23,166 nucleotides of DNA from Plastoroseomonas sp036499545 (GCA_036499545.1 DASYDR010000186.1:1-23166), one strand, 5' to 3'; shown: positions 1 to 8,409, counted from the first letter of the stretch. Notes: generated from the sequence alone by a model not told the origin. Numbers and translations are program-made.

Positions 1-894
1 GGGGCGGAGGCGCTGTGGACCGAGGCCTACCTGGCGACAGCCGCCAGCGATCCCCGCCCCACCGCGGCGGCGCCGGCCCTGCGCTGGGATGGCCGGGACC
101 TGGTGCCGGAGACGAACAGCGCGCGCTGCGGCAACATGGAAGCCCTGCGCTGGCCGCTGCGGCTCGATGGGCCGCCGGAGGCCGGGCGTCGCATCGAGGT
201 CGCCGGGCAGATGGCGCTGCGCGGCACCACGTCGCTCAGCTTCATCCCCATCGCGGGCCGCGCGCATGTGACGGTGGCTGGCGACTGGCAGACCCCGAGC
301 TATATCGGCAGTGACCTGCCGCAACAGGCGCCGCCGCAGGATCGCGGGTTCCATGCCGAATGGCTCCTCGGCAGGGCCGGCGGTACGATACCGCTGACCT
401 CGCCCGGCTGCAGCTATGAGATTTCGGGCACGCGCAGCGTCGGTGTCGCCCTGCTGGAGGCGGTGCCGACCTACCGCATGGTCACCCGCGCCGCGAAATA
501 CGCGATGATGTTCCTGGTGCTGACCTTCCTGACCTACCTGCTGTTCGAACTGGTGGCCGGGCTGCGCATCCATATCGTGCAATACGGGCTGCTCGGCCTC
601 TCTGTCGTGATGTTCCCGCTGCTGCTGCTGGCGATCGCGGAACCGGCCGGCTTCGCCGCGGCCTATGCGGCCAGCGCCGCGCTGGTGATGGCGCAGGCCG
701 GTCTCTACACGGTGTCCGTCACCCGCGACCGCCGGCTGTCGCTGATCTTCGCGGGCGTGCTCGCGGCGCTGTTCGGTTATCTCTACGTGGTGCTGAGCAT
801 GGAGAATTTCGCCCTGCTGGTCGGTGCCGCGACGCTCTTCGCCGCGCTCTCCGCGGTGATGATCGTGACCCGCCGGCTGCGCTGGGGCGGGTGA
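1..894 (+). CDS. creD: CreD-family inner membrane protein, 5' end outside window
   Basis: The frame is open from base 1 to a TGA at 892-894, giving 297 C-terminal residues; CreD proteins are usually about 450, so roughly the first third is missing. The visible part has a soluble beta-rich stretch (about residues 1-155), then five or so hydrophobic segments and a short basic tail ending RRLRWGG. The motifs FLTYLLFEL, QYGLLGLSVVMFPLLLLAIA and LYVVLSMENFALL match the conserved CreD membrane core. CreD is an inner-membrane protein of the CreBC regulon in enterobacteria. In alphaproteobacteria its role is poorly defined (envelope or beta-lactam tolerance). No creB or creC is in the window. It converges on the binding-protein gene that ends at 992, with a large hairpin between them. 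Family assignment is confident; function is not. Confidence 0.87.
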   Translation, partial: GAEALWTEAYLATAASDPRPTAAAPALRWDGRDLVPETNSARCGNMEALRWPLRLDGPPEAGRRIEVAGQMALRGTTSLSFIPIAGRAHVTVAGDWQTPSYIGSDLPQQAPPQDRGFHAEWLLGRAGGTIPLTSPGCSYEISGTRSVGVALLEAVPTYRMVTRAAKYAMMFLVLTFLTYLLFELVAGLRIHIVQYGLLGLSVVMFPLLLLAIAEPAGFAAAYAASAALVMAQAGLYTVSVTRDRRLSLIFAGVLAALFGYLYVVLSMENFALLVGAATLFAALSAVMIVTRRLRWGG

Positions 895-901
895 GGTATC
901 C

Positions 902-983
902 GGGGCCGGGCCGTGGAGCAGATCGCGGAAGGGCGGAATCGCCCGGAAGCGTGAATCTGCTCCCCAAACAACGGCCCGGCCCC
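902..983 (+). repeat. Diverged member of the structured repeat family inside a long hairpin (possible bidirectional terminator)
   Basis: Between the convergent creD and binding-protein genes lies a nested hairpin. An outer 13-bp perfect stem (902-914 with 971-983) and a 7-nt 3' bulge (964-970) come first, then a 9-bp stem (915-923 with 955-963). Inside are a TGA bulge (952-954), a CGC/GCG stem (924-926 with 949-951), a GGAA/GGAA internal loop and the inner stem GGGCG/CGCCC (931-935 with 940-944) closed by a GAAT tetraloop (936-939). The inner architecture matches the 53-bp repeats at 14651-14703 and 18418-18600, although the stem sequences differ. There is no T-run on either side, so termination is only a possibility. 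Confidence 0.7.
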
Positions 984-991
984 AAAACCGA

Positions 992-2269
992 TCAGCGCGG
1001 CAGCAGCCGGCGGACGCCGGTCGCCATGTCGCCGAGTGCCGCTTCCGGCGTCGCCGTGCTTTCGACGATGCGCGCCAGGTTGTTCACGATGGTCTCGGTG
1101 ATGCGCACGCCATTGGTGCCCGGGAAGGCGTACCAGGCCTGGGCGATCGGCATCTGCTCCATCGCCGGGCGGAACAGCGGGTTCTCCCGGTAGAAGGTGC
1201 CGAGGAAGCGGTCGTCCTGCGCCGCGATGTTGTTGCAGGGCACATAGCCGGTACCGCGCGTCATCAGCTCCTGCCCACGCGGGCCGGTCGCGAAGGTGAC
1301 GAATTTCCAGGCCGCGGCGTGGCGCGACGCGTCGCGGGTCAGGATCACCGCGGCATTGCCGCCGGTCGGCAGCCGGCCCTTGTCGGCATCGATCACCGGC
1401 ATCTTCGTCGTGCGCAGGTCGACATCGCGGCCGATGCTGCGCTGCATGGAGCCGATATAGGCGGTGGTGCCGGAGAAGATGCCCATCTTGCCGGCATAGA
1501 AGGCCTGCAGCGCGGCATCGACGGTGAAGGCCGGCATGCGGCCTTCCTTCACCATGCGGTCGATCAGCCGCACGGAAGCCAGGCCCTCGGCGCCGTTGAA
1601 GGCGACATCCTTCTCATCGGCGGTCAGCATGGTGCCGCCATAGCCATAGAGCAGGGCGGAGAACATCCAGTCATCGCCCGCCCAGCGGAAATGCATGCTG
1701 CTGTTGCCGTCGCCCAGCGCGTGCACGCGGCCGGCCAGCGCGATCAGGGCATTCCAGTCGGTCGGCAGGTTGTCCGGATCGCCGCCGGCGCGGCGCACCA
1801 GATTGGCGTTGTAGTAGACGACGGGGTTGGAGGAGGCGAAGGCCAGGCCGGCCTGGACATCGCGCACCTGGCCGAGGCCGAGCAGGTTCGGCGTCCAGCC
1901 CTTGGCCGCCATGTCGCCTTCCTGCTGCACGAAGGGGCGCAGGTCGACCGGCAACCGGCGTTCCACCAGCATGCGCAGGCGGTTCAGCCCCTGGAAGCTG
2001 ACATCCGGCAGGCCGCCGGCGACGCCCTGGCGCAGCACCTGCTGCACGGCATCCTCATAGGAGGGGGAGGGCGCGGTGTAGCGCACCGCGATGCCCGGAT
2101 TGGCGGCCGCGAATTCCTCGGCGATCTTCTCCATCACCTCCTTGAAGAAGGCGGGCATCGGGTAGTGGACGACGAGCTCGGTCGTGCCCTGGGCATGGAG
2201 GATGCCGGGCGCGGCAAGCGGCGCGGCCAGCGCAGCACCAAGGACCGCGCGACGCGTGAGGGTGGTCAT
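992..2269 (-). CDS. ABC transporter extracellular solute-binding protein (family 1, UgpB-like)
   Basis: A 425-residue periplasmic binding protein that would capture substrate for the permease pair encoded just upstream. The N-terminus MTTLTRRAVLGAALAAP has a twin-arginine pair (R6, R7) before a hydrophobic stretch and a likely cleavage site near residues 24-28 (HAQG), so Tat export is plausible. The mature part has the layout of family 1 solute-binding proteins of the glycerol-3-phosphate/maltose type, including a VVYYNANLVRRAG segment. The start at 2269 is supported by AAGGAG about 7 nt upstream. It lies 27 bp after the second permease gene and is the last gene of the operon. The substrate cannot be read from sequence. 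Glycerol-3-phosphate or a glycerophosphodiester is a guess based on operon makeup; a sugar is the alternative. Confidence 0.88.
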   Translation of the reverse strand: MTTLTRRAVLGAALAAPLAAPGILHAQGTTELVVHYPMPAFFKEVMEKIAEEFAAANPGIAVRYTAPSPSYEDAVQQVLRQGVAGGLPDVSFQGLNRLRMLVERRLPVDLRPFVQQEGDMAAKGWTPNLLGLGQVRDVQAGLAFASSNPVVYYNANLVRRAGGDPDNLPTDWNALIALAGRVHALGDGNSSMHFRWAGDDWMFSALLYGYGGTMLTADEKDVAFNGAEGLASVRLIDRMVKEGRMPAFTVDAALQAFYAGKMGIFSGTTAYIGSMQRSIGRDVDLRTTKMPVIDADKGRLPTGGNAAVILTRDASRHAAAWKFVTFATGPRGQELMTRGTGYVPCNNIAAQDDRFLGTFYRENPLFRPAMEQMPIAQAWYAFPGTNGVRITETIVNNLARIVESTATPEAALGDMATGVRRLLPR

Positions 2270-2296
2270 GGCAATCTCCTTCGAAGGGGTGGGGGT

Positions 2297-3139
2297 TCAG
2301 CCCTTGAGGCCCGCGGTGGCGACGCCCTGGATGAAGCGGCGCTGCGCGAGCAGGAACAGGATCACCATCGGCGCGGTCACCAGGACGGCCGCCGCCATCA
2401 GCGCGCCGACATCATTGCCGGCCTCTTCCGCGCGGAAGAACAGCACGCCGAGCGCCGGCGTCGCCATGCTGTGCGACTGCACGACGATCAGCGGCCAGAA
2501 CAGGTCGTTCCAATGCGCGACGATGGAGAAGGTGGCGAAGGCGGTCGCCGCCGGCCAGGCATTCGGCATCACCACGCGCCAGACGATCGACATCTCGCCC
2601 ATGCCGTCGATGCGCGCCGCCTGGATCAGTTCGTCCGGCAGGGCGCGGAAGGCCTGGCGGAACAGGAAGATGCCGAAGACCGAGATGGCGGAGGGCGCGA
2701 CCAGCGCGGTGAAGCTGTCGAGCAGGCCGAGCCGCGCGAAGCCGACATAGAGCGGCAGCGCCGGCACGTGATAGGGGATGAGCAGCCCGAGCATGACCAG
2801 TCCGAACAGGAATTCCCGCCCGCGCCAGCGCAGCTTTGCCAATGCATAGGCGCAGGGGACCGCGAACAGGGTCTGGAAGAACAGGATCAGGGCGCAGACG
2901 ATCACGCCGTTCAGCAGGAAGCGCACCATCGGCACTTCGCGCAGCGCCTTGCCGTAATTCTCGATGGCGTAGAAGCGCTCCGGCAGCAGCGCGAGGGAAT
3001 TGCTGAACACCTCGCTGCCCGGCTTCAGGCTGGCGAAGAACATCCAGATATAGGGCGCCAGCACGATGACGGCGCCGAGGCTCAGCACTGCCAGGCGCGG
3101 CAGGTCGCGCAGCAGCGTGCGATCCTCGCCTGGTCTCAT
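2297..3139 (-). CDS. ABC transporter permease, MalG/UgpE type
   Basis: A 280-residue inner-membrane permease with about six membrane segments. The cytoplasmic EAA loop, ELIQAARIDGMGEMSIVWR, contacts the ATPase in this superfamily. The open frame continues far upstream to 3898, but that part is a shadow of the partner permease. The start was placed at the ATG at 3139 because it forms an ATGA overlap with the stop of the preceding gene, and the product MRPGEDRTLLRDLPRL then has normal family length. It forms the heterodimeric channel with the 3136-4059 product. Translational coupling through the overlap is likely. Substrate unknown. Confidence 0.9.
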   Translation of the reverse strand: MRPGEDRTLLRDLPRLAVLSLGAVIVLAPYIWMFFASLKPGSEVFSNSLALLPERFYAIENYGKALREVPMVRFLLNGVIVCALILFFQTLFAVPCAYALAKLRWRGREFLFGLVMLGLLIPYHVPALPLYVGFARLGLLDSFTALVAPSAISVFGIFLFRQAFRALPDELIQAARIDGMGEMSIVWRVVMPNAWPAATAFATFSIVAHWNDLFWPLIVVQSHSMATPALGVLFFRAEEAGNDVGALMAAAVLVTAPMVILFLLAQRRFIQGVATAGLKG

Positions 3140-4059
3140 CCGTAATGCACCCGCCGGTCCAGGATGCGGGTCTGGACCAGCATCAGCGCCAGCACGATCG
3201 CCAGGAAGACCATGGTGACGGCGGCGGAATAGCCGATGCGGGTATAGGTGAAGCCTTCCTGGTACATGACGTGCAACAGCACTTCGGAGGCGTTGTTCGG
3301 CCCGCCCTCGGTCAGCGCCTGCACCGTGTCGAAGACGCGCAGGCACCGGATGGCGGTGATGGTGACGACGAAGAGCGTGGTGGGCCCGAGCAGCGGCCAG
3401 GTGACCAGCCGGAAGCGATCGGGCGCGGAGCGGGCGCCGTCGAGTTCGGCCGCCGCATACAGCTCGCGCGGGATGGCGGTGAGGCCGGCCATGAACAGCA
3501 CCACGACGAAGCCCAGATTCTCCCAGATGCCGATCAGGCAGAGGGACGGCATGACCCATTGCGAGGAGCCGAGCCAGTTGATCGGCGCGATGCCGATCAG
3601 CCCGAGCAGCTTGTTCACCGGGCCGATGGTCGGATGCAGCAGGTATTGCCAGGCGGTCGCCATGGCCACCAGCAGGGAGACCACCGGCAGGAAGTAGATG
3701 GCGCGAAAGGTGGCGCGCAGGCGGGTACCGCCTTCGATCAACAGCGCGATGCCGAGCCCGAGCCCGATCGAGACCGGCATCACCACGGCGACATAGAGCA
3801 GCGTGTTGCGCAGCGCGATGCGGAACACCGGATCGCCCAGCAGTTCGGTGTAGTTGTCGAGCCCGATCCAGGCGAGCTCCGGCGCCCCCAGCTCCCAATC
3901 CGTGAAGGACAGGCCGAGCAGCGCGGCGCTGGGGCCGAGCAGCAGCAGCACCAGCGCGATCGTGGCGGGCGCGGCCAGCAGCCAGCCGGCGGCGCCTTCG
4001 CCCAGGGCGCGCGCGGCGCCGGCGGCGCGGCGGGTGGGCAGCGCGGCCAGGTCAGGCAT
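3136..4059 (-). CDS. ABC transporter permease, MalF/UgpA type
   Basis: A 307-residue permease with six predicted membrane segments. The first follows a basic cytoplasmic N-terminus (PTRRAAGAAR). The EAA loop reads ELYAAAELDGARSAPDRFR, typical of carbohydrate-uptake (CUT1) permeases. The length and the motif FTDWELGAPELAWIGLDNY near residues 52-70 match UgpA-like proteins. The start at 4059 overlaps the ATPase stop by 8 bp, and its own stop overlaps the next permease start by 4 bp, so the genes are tightly coupled. It acts in the cytoplasmic membrane with the 2297-3139 product. Family and operon are secure; substrate is not. Confidence 0.91.
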   Translation of the reverse strand: MPDLAALPTRRAAGAARALGEGAAGWLLAAPATIALVLLLLGPSAALLGLSFTDWELGAPELAWIGLDNYTELLGDPVFRIALRNTLLYVAVVMPVSIGLGLGIALLIEGGTRLRATFRAIYFLPVVSLLVAMATAWQYLLHPTIGPVNKLLGLIGIAPINWLGSSQWVMPSLCLIGIWENLGFVVVLFMAGLTAIPRELYAAAELDGARSAPDRFRLVTWPLLGPTTLFVVTITAIRCLRVFDTVQALTEGGPNNASEVLLHVMYQEGFTYTRIGYSAAVTMVFLAIVLALMLVQTRILDRRVHYG

Positions 4060-5206
4060 GCACGCGCCGATCGGCCGGCACGATGCGCAGGCGCTTGCCG
4101 CCGGCGTCGAACAGCAGCGCCTCGGCCCAGTCGGCGCCGAGCCGGATGGCGTCGCCGCGCTGCAGCCCCTGGGTGACGGCGACCGGCAGCCTGGCGACCA
4201 GCGGCGCGTCTGGCGCCATCAGCCGGGCATGCAGCAGCACTTCGGCGCCGAGGAATTCCAGATGCTCGACCGTCGCTGCCAGCCCGTCCCTGGTCAGGCT
4301 CAGCGCTTCCGGCCGCAGGCCCACGGTCAGCGCGGTGCCGGCCGGCGCTTCCGCCAGCATCGGCAGCAGCAGCGGGCCGAGCGCCACGCCATCCGGGGCG
4401 GCGACCGCCGGCAGGGTATTGATGCGCGGGCTGCCAAGGAAGCCTGCGACGCGCAGATCCTGGGGGTCGTCATAGACTTGGCGCGGGGTGCCGAGCTGCA
4501 GCAGCTCGCCTTCCATCATCACCGCGACCCGGTCCGACATGGTCATCGCCTCAACCTGGTCATGGGTGACGTAGATGGTGGTGACGCCGGCGCGGCGGTG
4601 CAGCTCCACGATTTCCCGCCGCGTGCCGGCGCGCAGCTCGGCATCGAGATTGGAGAGCGGCTCGTCCATCAGGAAGGCGCTCGGCTCCCGCACCAGGGCG
4701 CGGCCCAGCGCCACGCGCTGGCGCTGGCCGCCGGACAGCTGCGCCGGGCGGCGCTGCAGCAGATGGCCGAGGCGCAGCATCTCCGCCGCGTCCCGCACCC
4801 GCGCGGTGATGGCGCCGCGCCGCGCGGCATGGCCCGGCACCAGATGGCGCAGCAGCGGCACCCGTTCCAGCGCCGGCAGCCGGCGCATCACCAGCGGCAC
4901 CGCCAGGTTCTGCGCCACGGTCAGATGCGGATAGAGCGCGTAGTTCTGGAACACCATGGCGATGTCGCGGTCGGCGGCGCGCAGCCGCGTCACGTCGCGC
5001 CCGCCGATGGTGATGCGCCCGGCATCCGTGGTCTCGAGGCCGGCGATGATGCGCAGCAGCGTGGTCTTGCCGCAGCCGGACGGACCGACGAGGGACAGGA
5101 ATTCCCCTTCGCGCAGCGCGATGGACACGCCCTTCAGCACCCGGGTGGCGCCGAAGGCCTTCTCGATGCCCTCGATCAGGATTTCGCGGCCCGCATCACC
5201 CCGCAT
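4052..5206 (-). CDS. ABC transporter ATP-binding protein, MalK/UgpC type
   Basis: The importer ATPase, 384 residues from the ATG at 5206. Walker A is GPSGCGKTT (residues 41-49), the Q-loop is MVFQNYALYP, the signature is LSGGQRQR, Walker B is AFLMDEPLSNLD and the H-loop lies in TIYVTHDQVEAMT. A C-terminal TOBE/OB-like regulatory region follows, as in MalK and UgpC. An in-frame ATG at 5260 exists, but its first residues (MTCAPRPIPTPP) look non-native; 5206 has GAGG upstream and starts just before the domain. Between the Q-loop and signature it carries an insertion rich in Arg and Leu (VPLLRHLVPGHAARR) that classical MalK lacks. It overlaps the phosphoesterase gene by 11 bp and the permease gene by 8 bp. 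Confidence 0.92.
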   Translation of the reverse strand: MRGDAGREILIEGIEKAFGATRVLKGVSIALREGEFLSLVGPSGCGKTTLLRIIAGLETTDAGRITIGGRDVTRLRAADRDIAMVFQNYALYPHLTVAQNLAVPLVMRRLPALERVPLLRHLVPGHAARRGAITARVRDAAEMLRLGHLLQRRPAQLSGGQRQRVALGRALVREPSAFLMDEPLSNLDAELRAGTRREIVELHRRAGVTTIYVTHDQVEAMTMSDRVAVMMEGELLQLGTPRQVYDDPQDLRVAGFLGSPRINTLPAVAAPDGVALGPLLLPMLAEAPAGTALTVGLRPEALSLTRDGLAATVEHLEFLGAEVLLHARLMAPDAPLVARLPVAVTQGLQRGDAIRLGADWAEALLFDAGGKRLRIVPADRRVHA

Positions 5207-6047
5207 CGGGCCCGGCCTCGAGCAGGGTGGAGTGGGGATAGGCCTCGGCGCGCACGTCATGGATGAAGGGGCGGGTCATGCCGGGCGGCGTCACCAGTGT
5301 GGTCTCGACCTGATCGGCGTGGAAGCGGTGGTGCAGATAGCCGCAGGGGCGGTCGCCGGGCAGGTCCGGCTGTTCCGCCTCGGCCACAATGAAGCCGACC
5401 GAGGGCGCCCAGGCGAAGCGCACCGCGCCGCGTGCGACCTCATGATGCAGGTGCAGATGGCCGGAGGCGACCAGGCGCAGCGCCGGATGCGCCAACAGCG
5501 GCAGGAAGGGCGCCCGCGCGAAGGGCGGCACCGACCAGTAGTCGAACAGCGGATCCTCGGCCGTGGTGACGTAGACCGGCTTGTGCAGGAAGACCGCGAG
5601 GCGCCGGTCGCCGAGGCCGGCCAGCGCATCGGCGATGAAATCCGCCTGCGCCGCTTCCTCCGGATGACCCGTGCCGCAGACCTGGGTGTTGAGGCCGAGC
5701 AGACGCCAGCCGTCGCGGTCCAGGACCCAGCGCTCCTGCCCGAAATGCCGGCGGAAGCGCAGCAGCCGCTCGCTGTCGAAGGGTTGGCGCGGGGCGCGGT
5801 CGGGATGGTCGCCGACGTCGTGATTGCCGGGCACCGCGAGCACCGGCCGCGGCAGCCGCGCATGGGCCGCGGCGGCGAATGCCATGTCCGCCTCGCTGTC
5901 GGCACCGTCCAGGGAGACGTCGCCGCTGGCCACGATCAGGTCCGGCGCATCGGCTGCCAGGGCGGCCGCGACACGGTCGAAATTCGCGCGGAACAGCGTG
6001 GTCCCCGCGCCGAGATGGGTGTCGGAGATCTGGGCGAGCGTGAACAT
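5196..6047 (-). CDS. Calcineurin-like metallophosphoesterase (CpdA/GpdQ-like class III phosphodiesterase)
   Basis: A 283-residue cytoplasmic enzyme (no signal peptide) expected to hydrolyse phosphomono- or diesters with two metal ions. All hallmark motifs are present: D9-x-H11 in ISDTHLG, GD at 42-43 (SGDVSL), GNHD at 75-78, H155 (FLHKPVY) and GHLHLHH around 196-201. It is the first gene of the minus-strand operon, and its stop overlaps the ATPase start by 11 bp. That placement suggests it acts on the imported substrate, for example releasing glycerol-3-phosphate from a glycerophosphodiester, as GpdQ-type enzymes do. The link to transport is inference. A cAMP phosphodiesterase role (CpdA) is the alternative. 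Confidence 0.88.
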   Translation of the reverse strand: MFTLAQISDTHLGAGTTLFRANFDRVAAALAADAPDLIVASGDVSLDGADSEADMAFAAAAHARLPRPVLAVPGNHDVGDHPDRAPRQPFDSERLLRFRRHFGQERWVLDRDGWRLLGLNTQVCGTGHPEEAAQADFIADALAGLGDRRLAVFLHKPVYVTTAEDPLFDYWSVPPFARAPFLPLLAHPALRLVASGHLHLHHEVARGAVRFAWAPSVGFIVAEAEQPDLPGDRPCGYLHHRFHADQVETTLVTPPGMTRPFIHDVRAEAYPHSTLLEAGPDAG

Positions 6048-6137
6048 GCGGGGCTTCTCGGCGGACTGTATGCCGGCGCCCTCTTAGGCAGGCGGTATTG
6101 CAGTCACGTGGCAGCGCCGTGATGCTTTGGGACTGTT

Positions 6138-6153
6138 GCGGGCGCGTGCCCGC
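6138..6153. terminator. GC-rich hairpin between zntA and the phosphoesterase operon
   Basis: The 151-bp gap at 6048-6198 separates two minus-strand units. It holds a perfect 6-bp stem, GCGGGC/GCCCGC, with a 4-nt loop, 46 bp past the zntA stop. No T-run follows on the minus strand, so it may be a weak or Rho-assisted terminator. No convincing -35/-10 pair for the phosphoesterase operon was recognised in the rest of the gap. Confidence 0.35.
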
Positions 6154-6198
6154 CGGCCCGCCGCCCGATGGAGGAAGCGTCCCGGTCCGGCCCCGCGC

Positions 6199-8388
6199 TC
6201 AACCCGGCGCAGGCCGCCAGCGCAGCAGGCGCAGCGCGTTGAGCGTCACCAGCACGGTGGCGCCGGTATCGGCCAGGATGGCGGGCCACAGCCCGGTGAT
6301 GCCGGCCAGGGTGGTGATCAGGAACAGCCCCTTCAGCCCGACCGCGACGCCGACATTCTGGCGGACATTGGTCATGGTGGCGCGGGAGAGGGCGACCAGC
6401 TCCGCCACGCCGGTCACCCGGTCCTTCAGCACCGCGGCGTCGGCGGTCTCCAGCGCCACATCGGTGCCGCCGCCCATGGCGACACCGACCGAGGCGGCGG
6501 CCAGCGCCGGGGCATCGTTGATGCCATCGCCCACCATGACCACGGGACCCGCCGCGCGCAGCGCCGCGATTTCGCGCAGCTTGTCGTCCGGCAGCAGCTC
6601 CGCCTTCACCGCCAGGCCGAGCCCGGCGGCGATGGCGCCGCCGGTGCGGGCATTGTCCCCGGTCAGCATCACCGATTGCACGCCGAGCGCGGCCAGCGCG
6701 GCGATGCCGGCGGCGGCATCGCCGCGCGGCTCGTCGCGCATCGCGATCAGGCCGAGCGGCGCGCCATCGGCCAGCACCACGGCGACGGTCTTGCCCGCTG
6801 CCTCCAGCGCCGGCAGGGCGTCGCCCAGCGGCCCCAGGGCGGCGCCGGCTTCCGCGGCGTGGCGCGGGCTGCCGATGCTGACGCGGCGGCCGGCGACCAG
6901 CGCGGTCACGGCGCGGCCGGGGATCGCCGCCTGTTCGCGCGCCGGCGGCGGCGTCAGCCCGCGCTCCCCGGCGGCGGCGAGGATCGCCTTGGCCAGCGGA
7001 TGCGCCGAGCCCTGCTCGACCCCGGCGGCGAGGCCGAGCAGCTCGTCTTCCGACCGGCCCGCCACCGGGAGCAGGTCGGTGACGCGGGGGCGGCCTTCGG
7101 TCAGGGTGCCGGTCTTGTCGAAGGCGATGCTGCGGGCGGCGCCGATCGCCTCCAGCGCCGCGCCGCCCTTCACCAGCAGCCCGCGCCGCGCACCGGCCGA
7201 CAGGCCGGAGGCCATGGCGGCCGGCACCGAGATCACCAGCGCGCAGGGGCAGGCGATCAGCAGCACGGCCAGGCCGCGGTAGAGGCTGGTCCACCAGTCC
7301 CAGCCGGCGATCGCCGGCGACAGCAGGACGACCAGCAGGGCGATCGCCATCGCGCCCGGTGTCCACCAGGTGGAGAAGCGCTCGATGAAGCGCTGCGTCG
7401 GCGCGCGGGAGGCGGTGGCGTCCTCCACCATGCGGATGATGCGGGCGATGGTGTTGTCGGCGGCGGCGCGGGTGACGCGGATGCGCAGCGCGCCATCGGC
7501 ATTGATGCTGCCGGCGACCACGGCATCGCCGGGGCCGCGCGCCACGGGCATGCTCTCCCCGGTGACCGGGCTTTCATCGAGGGCGGAGCGGCCTTCCGCG
7601 ATCACCCCGTCGCAAGGCACGCGGTCGCCGGGCCGCACCAGCACCAGGTCACCGACCGCGAGCCGCTCCGGCGCCACCGGTTCGGTGCCGCCATCGGCGC
7701 GCAGCCGCAGCGCGGTGCGCGGCATCAGGTTGGCCAGCGCGCGGATGCCGGCCCGTGCCCGGCCGGCGGCGACGCTTTCCAGCAATTCGCCGAGCGCGAA
7801 GAGCAGCACGACGATGGCTGCTTCCTCGGCGGCGCCGATGACCGCCGCGCCGATCGCGGCCGTGCACATCAGGGTCTCGATCGAGAAAGGGGTGCCGGCG
7901 CGGGCAAGGGCGATGGCGCGGCGGCCGAAGGGGATCAGGGCGGCGGCGGTCGCGACCAGGAACAGCGGATAGAGCAGCGGCGCCGGCAGCAGCAGCGACA
8001 GCAGATAGGCCGCGCCGACCAGCCCGCCGAGCAGCCAGACCAGGCGCGCCTTGCCGGTCCGCCACCAGGCCCGGCCCTGATCCGTCGGGTCGTCATGGCC
8101 ATGCGCATGGTCATGGCCATGGTCCTGGTGCTGATCGCCCGCCGGTTCCGGCGCAGCCTCGCCGAGTGGCGTCGCGGCATAGCCGAGGGCGGTCACTTCC
8201 CGCACCACCGCCTCGGCGCCGGTTGCCCCGGGCGCCAGCGTGACCGACAGCCGCTCGGCCATCAGGTTGACCTCGACCGTGGCGACGCCGGGCAGGCGCT
8301 CGACCGCCTTGGTCACCTTGGCCACGCAGGCGGCGCAATCCATGCCCTCGACCCGCCAGGCCAGCTTCGTCACCTCGCCCATCGCCAC
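6199..8388 (-). CDS. zntA: P1B-type heavy-metal efflux ATPase (Zn/Cd/Pb, ZntA/CadA type)
   Basis: A 729-residue inner-membrane metal exporter. An N-terminal HMA domain with GMDCAAC (C18, C21) is followed by a histidine-rich stretch at residues 87-98 (H87, H90, H92, H94, H96, H98). The membrane metal site is C380-P381-C382, the phosphorylated Asp is D424 in DKTGTLT, a conserved HP occurs in SAHPLAKAIL, and GDGIND lies at 620-625. The C-terminal helix reads ADTGATVLVTLNALRLLR, in which D707 corresponds to the Zn/Cd-specific Asp of ZntA; this argues for the divalent P1B-2 class over the Cu class. A MerR-type operator/promoter lies directly upstream (8410-8440). A second ATG two codons in (8382) could also be the start. 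Confidence 0.95.
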   Translation of the reverse strand: MAMGEVTKLAWRVEGMDCAACVAKVTKAVERLPGVATVEVNLMAERLSVTLAPGATGAEAVVREVTALGYAATPLGEAAPEPAGDQHQDHGHDHAHGHDDPTDQGRAWWRTGKARLVWLLGGLVGAAYLLSLLLPAPLLYPLFLVATAAALIPFGRRAIALARAGTPFSIETLMCTAAIGAAVIGAAEEAAIVVLLFALGELLESVAAGRARAGIRALANLMPRTALRLRADGGTEPVAPERLAVGDLVLVRPGDRVPCDGVIAEGRSALDESPVTGESMPVARGPGDAVVAGSINADGALRIRVTRAAADNTIARIIRMVEDATASRAPTQRFIERFSTWWTPGAMAIALLVVLLSPAIAGWDWWTSLYRGLAVLLIACPCALVISVPAAMASGLSAGARRGLLVKGGAALEAIGAARSIAFDKTGTLTEGRPRVTDLLPVAGRSEDELLGLAAGVEQGSAHPLAKAILAAAGERGLTPPPAREQAAIPGRAVTALVAGRRVSIGSPRHAAEAGAALGPLGDALPALEAAGKTVAVVLADGAPLGLIAMRDEPRGDAAAGIAALAALGVQSVMLTGDNARTGGAIAAGLGLAVKAELLPDDKLREIAALRAAGPVVMVGDGINDAPALAAASVGVAMGGGTDVALETADAAVLKDRVTGVAELVALSRATMTNVRQNVGVAVGLKGLFLITTLAGITGLWPAILADTGATVLVTLNALRLLRWRPAPG

Positions 8389-8409
8389 CGCTCCATCACC
8401 GCGGCAGCG

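Noticed and set aside
3140..3898. N-terminal extension of the second permease (frame open to 3898)
   Set aside because: The extra 253 codons overlap the first permease gene in another frame; the ATG at 3139 in an ATGA overlap gives a normal-length permease.
1319..5266. Long plus-strand frames opposite the ABC transporter operon
   Set aside because: All are antisense to strongly supported transporter genes and show His/Gln/Arg-rich composition typical of shadow frames.
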